Assembly: GCA_013396755.1 (NCBI GenBank)
Contig: VWZF01002915.1
Coordinates: forward strand, 246,272 to 310,271
DNA from: Sclerurus mexicanus
Taxonomy: Eukaryota > Chordata > Aves > Passeriformes > Furnariidae
DNA: 64,000 nt
Direction: 5' to 3'
Shown in pieces: positions 38,201 to 50,200 of this stretch. Each line of letters opens with the position of its first letter. Position 1 is the first letter of the stretch. Below the pieces are notes generated by a model. That model was not told the DNA's origin, did no database searches, and worked only from the letters and a program-made list of their open reading frames with translations. The translations under genes and the position numbers were made by a program.

Positions 38201-41200
38201 TGTGCTGGACCTCGTCTCAGCTCCTCTGAACCTACACATCCATCCATTCATCCACCCATCATCCCCCACATCTCCCCCTTTGCTCAGAGCCTGTCACCCC
38301 ATGGAGGCATCTTCCCTTCCTGCCTGGCTTTGGGATGTGTGGGAGGGCTGAATAATCTCAGGTTTGAATAACCCTGTTTCAGCTGCTCCTGGAAATCGTA
38401 GCAGGGTCCATCTGAATCCTTCCATGCCTTTGAAACATGGGTCTTGGTCACTTTAGAAAATGTTAGCCCATGGGGCTTGTGGGGCAATGGCTCTGGTGTT
38501 TGTTAATGCCAGCTGGGGTTGCTCAGCATGACAATACCAAGACACATTGTCCCATCCCTCAGCCCATCACCCTGATCGAAACCCTCCACCACCTCCACCC
38601 AGGTGGGCTGGAGGCAGCTGCCCAGACAGAGGTGAGGCAGATCACCTGCAGAAAGGGACTTCGACCAGCAGGTGACAGAGGTTTCCCACATTAAGGATTA
38701 TCATCCATCCTTTAAAACCAAGCACCCTCAAACCTCATTTTAAAATACATGAAGCGATTATCAGCTGCAGAAACACTGTATAGAGCATCTTACATAAGGG
38801 CACCGTGATATAATGCTTAACAGATGGTAAATTACTGCAGCACAAGCACATTACTCGAGGTGCACAGATCTTGTCACAACAATATGTTTGCTGGTTTAAT
38901 ACACGATTCTAATATAAATATCAAGTATACCATAAAGAGCTTTACATGTGTAATATGAAAAGGCATTTGTAAGCAGCTCTGGAAATTGTAAAAGCCTAAC
39001 AGAGCCATTGTGGAAAAGACTGTGTGAGTTTCTGTGAAGATGAATATACCAGCTCTCAAATCAGATGAGTATCACCTGGCTTTCTGAAAAACGGGAACAT
39101 CATTTGTGCTGAGGAGAGGGAAGCTTTTGTGGTATTTTTGAAGTACACAGTATTAATGGTAATGTCAATTTTAGCAGGCAGGTCTGAGTTGTACAGTGTC
39201 AGTCCAGTTAAAAACCCTGTGAAAAATCAGGAGTGAATGGTGGTTATTTGCAACAGCATAATGTCATGAGCTCTGTGCCATTTGAAAAACACATTTTTTT
39301 TAGAAGAAAAGCAGGCTAAACCCCAAATATAACCTGCTCTTCCCTGCCTGGAAAGTGCCTCCGCTCTGCCTCCCCTCAGCATCCCTAAAGAAGCAACTAG
39401 AAACCAGGCTCTGCAAGCTGGAGGGAGGATGTTCGCATCTCCAAATGTATGTGCAGGGGTGCCACGGCTCCCAACCCCACAGGGAAACCTCCCACCTCCT
39501 CCTGCCTCCCAACCTGCTCTCAGCAAATCCCTCTGCCATCACCTTCCTCCCTAACCAACCCATTTTGGCAGGCACCCAGCATGACCTCCTTTGAACAGAG
39601 AGCAGCAATGCCTGTGCCTCAGAGCCGACCTACCTTTGACTCAGGAAAAGTTTCCTTAAAGAAAGTTGGCAGCCAGGAGAGGAGAGTGAAGAACGTGCTG
39701 GCTGTAGAGAGCTGAGCGATGATGACAGCCCTGCAAACACACGGCGGAGAGGACACAATCAGGAGTGACGGGTCACACCGCGTGGGAAACGGGCACTCGA
39801 GCAACCCAGCGTTTCAGTTCCTGCTCTAAAAAGAAATCCCTCACAGCACTGCAATTGCTTCCTGGGATTTTTCTCGTACATAACTACTTCTTTTGGCTTT
39901 CTCCCCTTGCAGCACCGCTGGTTCCTTCGCTGTCCCATCGCACAGTGCCCGACTCAGCCCCTGGCTCAGCTGAGGTTAACTGCAGTGGAAATTATGCCAG
40001 TGCATTTCCCACCGGTCCCTCCCAGGCTACAGGAGTCCTCCTGCTCCAAGAGGTGTTGTTTAGGGTTTTCTAGGGTTTTGTTATCAGCTCCATTGTTATT
40101 CAAGGCAGGAATGGGATTATTGCCCTGTGTCTCAAAACAGCACTTAGGAACACGCTTGGACGAGCTTCAATACCCACTGCAGTATCCCCAAGGAAAAATG
40201 GCCATTAAAAAGATGTTTGCCAGCAATGAGAACACAGCCTATGCCACTCAGTGCCCCTCAGCAGCACTTGTCAGGGGCCCATTACAAGCAGCATTTCTAA
40301 CAAGACCGGTGGAGAATACCAGTCTGGAGGAGCACACGACTCATCCAGGGGGAACAGCCTGGGAAGGGGAAAGATTTGCCAGTAACATTCAAGCCTGACA
40401 GTCCTCTGGACAGAACATAAACCACCTTTTGCCATGCTTACCTTTTTCATTCTTTATTGATACAGAAGGAATTTGAAAACCTGGTTATGTTACCCAAATA
40501 TATAAATAAGCAGACAAACAATACAGATGCAGAAGGAATAAGCCCAGAAAACAGAAAAAGGAGGGTGCTCCCCAGCGCAGCTGATGCTTGAGGCCACTGC
40601 AGCTCCCTACCATATTGGTGCCTTCCTAAAGAGCTGCTTCCAGGGAACTTTGGTCTGCTTGGGTATCGAGAGGCCTCTTGTTAAATATTCTATGGGGATG
40701 ATGAGTTCTGCAGGGAAGAAAACATCCAAAGGAAAGCTCTGATCAGTAATTGCCTGTGCAGCTGGAGGCAGCCCTGGGACACTGCTATACAACTATCTTT
40801 AATCTCCTTCTAATCCCTGTTTTTTGGCTATGCCACCATTGAATGCTCATGAAAACACCTTGTTCAATTGATCACAATTTTTCCACTGCATACATACGCT
40901 TTCCCACCCAGCCACCTTCACCCATTTGTATCTCTTGTAATAATTAAACAAAAATTCTTTGGGCAGGGACCATGTCTGGATTCTGTGCAGCACCAGGCAC
41001 ACACCCAGCTCCTGATGAGCTGGGCTATACCACACTCACACTAATAATGCTTTAGCCAGGTGTAATGGTTTGTCCATATGCAGAATTACTCCCAGACAGT
41101 TATTTCGGAAGAGATATTCTGGATTAACTGGTTTTTAAAAGCTCTATGTGTAGATGCTCTTAGTTGTGAATAAGTATCTTGCCCTGCTTTAGCTTAATCC

Positions 41201-44200
41201 ACTTTGAAGATCATGTTCTGTTTTGTGTTTTCACTGGTGCTTAAGAGTACTGAGGAGCCAGATCAGGCTCTCAGCAGGGATATAATCCAGCATGGGACTT
41301 GAAATAGGAAACCAGCATTGCAAGAGCTCAAAACCTCATTTCTGGGTTGTGGGTCTTGGGTGAGACAGAGCGCGCATTATAGAAGACACCTGATAAAAGG
41401 TCTCTGTGCAAAACCAGGCATGATCTTGGAAATAGAGCAGACTTGCAGAAAATAAAAAGAGGGACCACTTGTTTCCCAGAGTCTTAGGAGCACTGGCAGC
41501 CTTAGGGATGCAGATGGCTGGACTCACCTTTCTCACTCAGGAGGTACTTGCAGGTGCAGTAAACCCAGAGCAAAGTGAGCAAACCGGAGAAGTAGAAAAC
41601 ACTTTCCCAGCCATACCAGTCCAGGAGGAGAGATCCTGCACCACCGATCACCAGCGTCCTGCAAGGGAAACTCCTTGGATTTACTGGTCTGGCCAAGTGC
41701 ATCCGGACTGTGCATATCGATGGGAGATGCAGCCTGGGGTCAATGCTGTCTGCCACTGAGCCACAGAACCACAGAATGGTTTGGGTTGGGACGGACCTTA
41801 AAGATCATCTCATTCCACCCTCCTTGCCATGGGCAGGGACACCTCCCACTAGACCAGGTTACTCCAAGTCCCGTCCAACCTGGCCTTGAACACTGCCAGG
41901 GATGGGGCAGCCACAGCTTCTCTGGGCAACTTGTTCCAGTATCTCACCACCCTCACAGGGAAGAATTTCTCAGTGGCTGCATGTGCTGCCCACCTGCCCA
42001 GTCCCCCCGTGATTCTGAAACGTGTCCTGTTCCCTGAATGGCATCTCAGGACAGATCCTCACCGGGCAGGAGAAACCCCAAAGGGACCTCACCCTCACCT
42101 GTCCCATGCCAAGATATGGTCATCAAGGAAAGAAAAGGAGGTTGCTGGTGGGCAGCATCTCAGAGAATGTATAAAGCAGCAAAAGAAATGAGCACACTGG
42201 AAAATAAGTGATTAAAGAAAGTAATATTTCTACCTGGCTTTTAAGCTATCCTCCCATTTAGAAAGGAAATTGTGATGGAGATCAGCAGAGAAGGGGAAGT
42301 TCTATTCTCCCCACCTATCAGAGTGGACAGGTGACCAGTCTCCACCTCACCCTTGCTCTTCCTACTGAATCAGGCTGTTTCCCATAGTAATTAAATATTG
42401 CAAACACTCTTCAAAGTCTAGTTTGAAAAGAAAGAGAAAACAATACATAAATCCTTGACAGGCACGACAGCAACTGCCTGAGGCTTCCTCAGCTGCAGCC
42501 GGTGTCCTTGAGGACTCATGAATCCACATGTACTTGGGGTTGTGAGTTTTGCCTCCAACTATTTAATGGCATTTCATCACATATGATGTCCAGAGACTGT
42601 CACTCACTTCTCAAAGCCCTTTGAACTTACCCAAACTGTGAGCCAGTCCCCACTGTGCTGTAGGTGAAGGCTCGCTCACTCTCCCGGACCCTCTGGGACA
42701 GCAGGCTGGCCAGGGATGGGAAATACACCCCTGGAAGCAACAGGAGCAAGGCACAGAGCAGTCAGGATTGACAGCAAATCAAAAGCAAATTTGAAAGATC
42801 CAGAAGGAGAACACTGAGGTAAAGCAGCAAAACCTTTGGTGGATTCAAAACAGGGATATAAAATAAACTAAGTGGACACATCGCCATGAAAGGTTTATTT
42901 GTGCCTTCTCCATAATCCCATTTCACCATCACCACTGCTACTGTAAATCCATCACTGCCAATGCACTTCCCCAGCACAACAAGAGGGAAGGAAAATTATC
43001 CCAAATTATTCAAAAGTTTTGGCAAGAGCCAATGTTCCCCAGGCGCTTTGAAGGAGTTTTAAAATGTGGAAAATCAAACAGGGCCAGTGATGATTTCCAA
43101 AGCCAGCAGCCCCTGTCTGACAGAGAGATTTCTACAGGGGAATGACTTGTCATTGACTTTCTCTAGAAATGTCAGCTTTTTTCCCATGGAAGTTCTGGAT
43201 GTGGAGGCAATTTTGAGGCAGAGAATTGCTCAGACACACAGGGGAAGGGTTCATGCACTGCACACCAGGGGACTTGCATGTGACTGTACTGCATGTGAGA
43301 CCCTGTGCAAGGAACCCCCCGGGCACACAGAGACACAGGACAGGGGTCTCACCTTGCAGCAATCCCATGAGGAACCTGGAGGAGGTCATAAAAACAAGAT
43401 GGGCAGAAGTGATGTGGGTGAGCAGCGGGGTCAGGACTGTGAGGAACCCCCAGGCTGATGCAGAGAGGAGGAGGACTTTCTCACCTCCTATCCTGGAAGA
43501 CAGAAAACACGTTATCAAAGACAGGGGGGCAAAAGGGCAAAGTGCTTCAGTCAAGGCTCAAGCGCCCTTCCCAGTTTAGCCAGTTTTTAAGAGCAAACGC
43601 TGAGTCAAACCGGTTCTTCTCTTAGGTGTCTTTAGCCCTTGGCAAGGAGCTCTGATCTCCTCCCTTCTCACCTCCAACCAGTGCTGCCCAATTCCAGCAC
43701 ACACTGATCCCAGAGACCACACAGCACCTACACACTCAAGTCTCTGGAGGGAAAATCAAAGTGCTGCCCCATTCTGCTTCTCTTAACCAGTGACAGTGTT
43801 TTACATCTGCTCTTTTGCATCATCTCTGCCTTTTAACATTCAGGTTTTTGCAGGTGTTTGCTTCAAAACTATTGAAGACCATAACTAAATAGCACAGTGC
43901 ACTGCACGGGTAATATACTCCTTTCAGGCATGTGCTCTTCACAAAATATTTCATAGGAAAGCTCCCCCCACTAAGAATAGGGTGGCTGTGAAAAGGAACT
44001 CCAGCCGGTAATGATTCAGATCTTCCCTCACAGCCAGCTGGGGCAGTTGCTTGCGTTTTATTTCATACGATAAAGTGAAGACACTTGTTTTTTCCAAATA
44101 TGATGGAAACTGTGTTCAGTGACTCACTTGCAAAAAGATTGCAAGAGAATACAGGGTAGACAAAGCTGAACTGAAAATAAAGATAGATTATACAGATCAA

Positions 44201-47200
44201 ATTAAAAAAAAACCCAAAACTGTATTCATAGAATCTAGAATCACAGAACTGTTTGGGTCGGAGAGGACCTTAAAAACCACCTCATTCCAACACCCCTGCC
44301 ATGAGCAGGGACACCTTCCACTAAACCAGGTTGCTCCAAGCCCCATCCAACCTGGCACTGAACTCTTCCAGGGATGAGGCATCTACAGCTTCTAATCAGA
44401 CAGTCTAAACTACACGTCTCTTCCCAATCAGAGCTACAGATCCTGAGTGAGGCTGGCAGAGAAACCTCAACCCCTTTCAGAGCAACCTGCAGTGCCCCAT
44501 AAAGCTTCTCCTCTATGGACACACTTCACCCTTCCATCCCACCACTGCCCCAGGGTGAAACTTGGCACAGCCAACTGTTAAGACTGGAACTGAAGCATCA
44601 AAACCATCTTCAAAAAAGAGGAAAACATAATTTCCAGTACTGATCACTGATGTGTCCCCCGATAATCTGTGTCAGGCAGTAGCCCCAGAAGAAGCTGCTG
44701 AGCACAACGCCGGACTGCTTCTTGTCCCAGTCGAAGTAGGAGCTGAGGGCAACGACACAGATGGGCACGGTGACACGGGCACAGTACAGCAGGCATGTCC
44801 CCAGCAGCAGCATCACCGTCCACACACGAGACTCGGGCCTGCAGGGATGGAGAGGAAGATGGGGAAGGGCAGCAGGATGCTGTGCCTGGTACGTCCATGC
44901 ACAGCCAGGACTGACGGGTCACGCTGGTTTGCTCACAAGCCAAGTCTGTCTTGAAAAAATTAAGGTAAGTGTAACCTGCCTGTGGCACAGCAGTTCTTCC
45001 CACCTGGAAGCTTTTAGGAATGATGCTAACTTCATCCCAAACACTATTTGACCCTAGCAGCAAAGTAATGTCTGTCCAAAGGCTGCAAGGTGGAACAGGC
45101 TACTTGGACATCACTGGCTGTAGATGGAGGGAAAGGTGCAGAGAAACCTGGTTTATTTGCTTTTTCCCCCAAACCAGGAATTGCTCTTTAAAAGATAACA
45201 AAGGAAAGGCCAGGGCATGAAGTTGGAACCATCTGCACGAGACACACCATCTTGGTAGCAAATATTTGTTATATGGCATTCCTACCCATGCCCCAAGGGA
45301 GGTGGTTGTGTGTCACCCTTCCTAAATAGGAGAGAGATGGAGGAATTTTTTAGAGAGACAACACATGACAGGGCTGAAGAGCTCAGAGAGAGGAGGAAAA
45401 CAATTCAGCCTGACCTGATAAGAAGTTTTAGGTAATACGAGTCATAATATGTTAACAGAATATAGTTTTTGGTGCATGAGTACTTAGCCCCAAGAAAAGT
45501 GTTCCTGCAGGAGATATAGGCCAGAAATCAGTGGGAAGGCAATTTTCTCCTGCTCCAAGTCAGTGACATGCTTCTGGAGCAAAGAAACATATTTTGCTGC
45601 AAACATCAGCCCCAGGGGTAGGTGAATCCCTCTGCCTTCCCTCAGCCCAGCCCGTGTCACTCTGGGTTCCCCTTTGCCCATGAATTACAGAGTTAAAAGG
45701 TTAGATTTGTATTTGGTTATTTCTATGCCCAGAGGCCAGAGCACAAAGCACTGAGCAAACAGACTCTCTCTGCTCCAGAGATGACTGAGGAATTCACTGT
45801 ACCAGGGCAGTAACCTCTGGGCTTTCCACCCTACTAAACATACCCACCATCCATGTGGGAAACAACCCAGGTCACCTTTTATATCAAATGGAACATTTAT
45901 TCCTCTGTACTGGAATTATGATAAATGTAGGTTAATCCCACACAGCACAAACCCAGTTATAAAGGTGTCAAATGGGCCGTCACGGGGGGAGGCGAAGGAA
46001 CAATGAAAAGTAGAACACAGCGGGCAGGTGAACCCACTGGAGGTGGATTTATTGCTGTTTCCTGACAAGGCAGATAAGCAGCTCAGTGCCAACCTCTGGC
46101 AGGAGGAACTCCAAGTGTTTCCCTTGGTGTTTTGAAGGTTGGAACCATCGCTACTGTGCACACGCACGAGTGCACAAAGGAACACAGGAACTGGAAAACC
46201 TCACGTATTTTTGCTGGAGGAATGAGTAACCAGGGGTTGACCTGCCTCTGCCAGTAGAACAAGCTGATAAATGCTCTTAGAGTCCTTCCTGGGCTTACCC
46301 TGAGAGGGAGGTAGTTCAGTCATATCTTCATTTGATGCAAAACCAGAGGTGATCTGGTTTTTGATAACCTGCCCCAGCCCAGGAGCAGTGGCCCCACCAA
46401 CTCCTGCTTGCTACAGAAAAACACAGGACACCGTGTCCAGATCAGAACAATGCCAGCAGGACAATATGGGCAGGAGATTTTGGGTTTAAATCCCCCATCA
46501 GAGTTAGAGGGCAGGCGTGGGATCATTGGCCATGGAAAACATTACAGAGAGCCCTCAGGGATGAGATGCTTGCAGGTACAAGTGACAGACTCTGCCTGCC
46601 CTGCCCAAATGGACTGTTGCCAGTCCAGGGCCATAATCTCTCCCGTTATCTCCAGTAGCACAGCACTGATAAATTTGAGCTACTGAACCTGCAACAACCG
46701 AGGTGACAGAGCAAAGCGCAGCAGCCAGTGATGTGTGTAGGTATTTTCTATTATTTAACCACCAAGACAGTTTTCTGAATTGTGCTTTTCCCCTGCAGCA
46801 AAGAGAGACCTTTATGAGCTTTCACTGGAGTGGAGCTGAGCTCTGCCTCTCCAGTCACTCTGGTGTGTTCAGAATAACTCACAGTTATCCTGGTAAGCAC
46901 GGCAGCATTTTAATGGGACATCAAATCGACAGTTCTCCCTTGTCCCTAAGCTCTGTATGACTGTGCAAGGTGTAAGTTTGATCTGAGCAGCTCAACTATT
47001 TACTCCACTACTCTTCATAGTATTGCCAAGGTCTGTTCCCCCTGAGGGGGTTTGCAACTGGGAAAAGCAAAACCCATGTGCAGCAAAGTCGGTGTCCCAG
47101 GAAGGTGCAGGCTGGGGGAGAAGAGTTTGGTGCTAAGGGATTGAAATCCAAAAGTGATGAGCAGGGCAGCTCTGGCTTCAAGGCAGGGGGGCAGGAAGGG

Positions 47201-50200
47201 ATGCCATGAGCTCACAGCCTGTCTTCTTGCCCCAGTGAGATGGAGAGAGTCACCCGAGGGGATTTGGGGTGGTGGGGAGAGGCAGCCAGGCCAGCAGTGC
47301 TGAGGTCTCCACACAGTAAATCTGATGTGGCTGAGCGCAGGGGCACAAAGTGCCATGGGGGGCTCTGCAAAGCAGGACAACACTCAAAGCACAGCTCAGA
47401 TACAGAGGGAATGCCAAGGAGAGATCCTCTCCCAAGAAGTTCCTCTCCAGCTGATGTTTTTTGACAAAACCCCACAGAATATTTTTCTCTTGACTTTTAT
47501 TCTTTTCCCAAAGCACTAAATAAGTATCTGGGCATATGACACAATCTCAGTGTTCTCTTTGACTACTACTCCGCTCTGTACTCTTTTCCTGTACGTTTAA
47601 ATGCATCAGTAGAGGCTTATGCTCAAAACAAGTGGAGAATATAATGATGACTTCAGACTACCCCTTCCTCCAGAAGTAGCATGTCCAGCTAGGAAAATCC
47701 ATACAAATAATGAGTGTCAAATGTAATCAGTAGCTGCCCACACCCACCTGAAAGCATGGCAGGAATGATTTCTCTGCAAGGACAATGACGTGCTTGCATC
47801 ATAGGAAAGAGCTTTGTAAATACATTTTCTCCTAATTATAGTTATCAGAGGCTGCTGATGAGTCAATGTTCTGCTCAGTGCAAAACAACAGCAAAGGTTA
47901 CAGGAGGAACCTCGACTAGCACAAAGGGAGGAACTAAAACTCCCCTTCAAAAACTAAGGAATAAAAACAAATCAAACGAAAGTTTTTGTAGGTGACACCA
48001 GCCATCTGAGAAACAGACCTTCACCAGTGTTAACAAATTAAATCTGATGGGTCCCTGATGAGAGAGGTAGAGATAAGCTGTGCTGGAAACAACCAACCTG
48101 AGTCAGAGCAAAGCACATCCAAACCTGTGGAAGTCACAGCTGTTGTCCCGTCTCACTGGGCACAGGGACAGACTGAGCATCTCCCCACAACCCTGTGCCA
48201 GCCCTGGCTACATGTGACACACCACCCTGTGAGAGGAGCCAGCCCACCAGACCATCAGCAGCTGAATCACTGGAGCTCGTCTGGAGCCACCTGAGTTCAT
48301 TGGGTGCCCTGTGACAGCAGCTCCTCACTGCCCAGCCTGTGCCCTCCTGACCTGTCATCCTCCTCTGCTCACAAGAAGCAGGAACTGCAGGTGCATCCCC
48401 TTCTCATCTCACTGAGACCCTCTTCATCAAGCAAAGCAGCCATGCAGCCAGAAAACACTTCCTATTTCACAAACCTCCAACCACCACCCAGACAAACTAT
48501 AATTAGCTCAAGCCTTAATGACTCTTCCTGGGTGTTCTTTTCTATAGCAGCAGCCCTGTATTTGAGCAGCCCTGCCTGATGTTTCTAGGCTCTCCTCCTC
48601 CAAATGCAGCCCCAGGCACTGAGTGGTCATGGCTTTGCTTCGAAGCATCTACTGACCTTCCTGGGACCCAGTTCCCACCAACATAATGGATCCCCAGCCC
48701 AGGGCACAGTGGTTAGGATGGATTTGCAAGGATGCCTGAGATTCCCAAAGGGGCAAAACCAAACCGAGCTATCCGGCAGTGGAAGGAGAGCCAGCAGCAC
48801 AGGGTATCTTTATTTGCAGTGTGTTTTCCTGCTGGAGGAATTTCTCCAGTAGATGCCACAGTGCAAATATTTATTCAACTTTATTTCTCTTGACTTGCCT
48901 CTCTCCTCTCCCCTGGTGTGCAGAGCTGTTGGCAGACACTGCAGGTCACTGTTGAGATGGACTCAGTGGAGCTCAGGCAATCAATTAGATCACAGTTTAG
49001 CCCCCTCCAAGGCACGAGTCTGGACAGTTGGGTATTTTCAGGTGGTAAGAGAGCTGTGTCAGACAGCAAGACTACGAACAGTCTGTCCCAGTAAGAGCTC
49101 TTGGCCGGAAGCCACCTCCAATATTTGTGGGTGTTTTCCATAACTGGAAGAAAAACTGGAGCTGCAGCTCCTGATCTGCATGGGATGGGCACAGGTACTG
49201 GCAGCAGAGCATAATGCCCATCTCCCAGGGAGAGCATATCTACCTCTGTTTCCCTCTCTAAAAACAGACTAAAAATAGCTCTGTGGGAGATGTATGGAGA
49301 CTACATCACTGGAGTCACTTGCAGTGCCCCCAGCCCTCTTGCTCATCCCAGCTGCCAGCAGTGAACACCCACCAGACCCTGCAAGATCCCCACAGCAGGA
49401 TGGGGATGAGCCCATGTGGTGGTACTGAGCTTCCAGACATGCCACCAGCTCCAAACTCAGGACACCCAGCAGCCCAAGCATAAGGCCACCTCCCAGGGGA
49501 ATGTCCCTGGCACACACAGTCAGTGCCTGTGGTCCCCGCCCCTGTGCCTGGTCACCTGCCACACCACAGTATGGGAATGTTTCCCTCCTCATTCCCATTT
49601 CCCTCCTCACCCATTCCCAGCCTCATGGGATCATCATCCTTCAAAAACCTCTTTTCCATCTTACCTTCCTACGGCTTCAATTTACAGTAATGTCCAACAC
49701 AACCAGGACTGACTGACATGGCACAAACACAGCAGCCATGCACACTCCTGTGTGAGGAGACAACACTCAGGTAGTTAGTTATTTTTAACTCAGCTTGACA
49801 GTCCTCTCACTTCTCATTCTTTGTTCTTCTCAACAACAATTTCTCTTTCCTCCAAAAATCTAACATGCTTGTCAGGAGAGAGGTTTCCCCCTTCCTCGAG
49901 TTTATTTTGTCATGCTGCAGACTGGCTCCAAGCTAATGATTTGTCGCTGTCAAAAGCAGCTTTGGGGTTTAGAGGAGGTTTGTTGTTTTTTGAGGTTTTT
50001 TCCCAATCCAGCTAACAGCCAACAAGAGCAGCACAGAGGACACAGGGCTTTTTTTCATGGGAAAGCTGCTGGCTTCCTGTCCGCCTCCTGTGCTCAAGCT
50101 CCCTCCACAGAGCTGCAGACGGCAACAAAGTGGTGTTCAGCAAGAGAGCTCTGGGTTTATTCCCTCTCTTCATTTCTTGTTTTTGGCAAAAGCAAAGATG

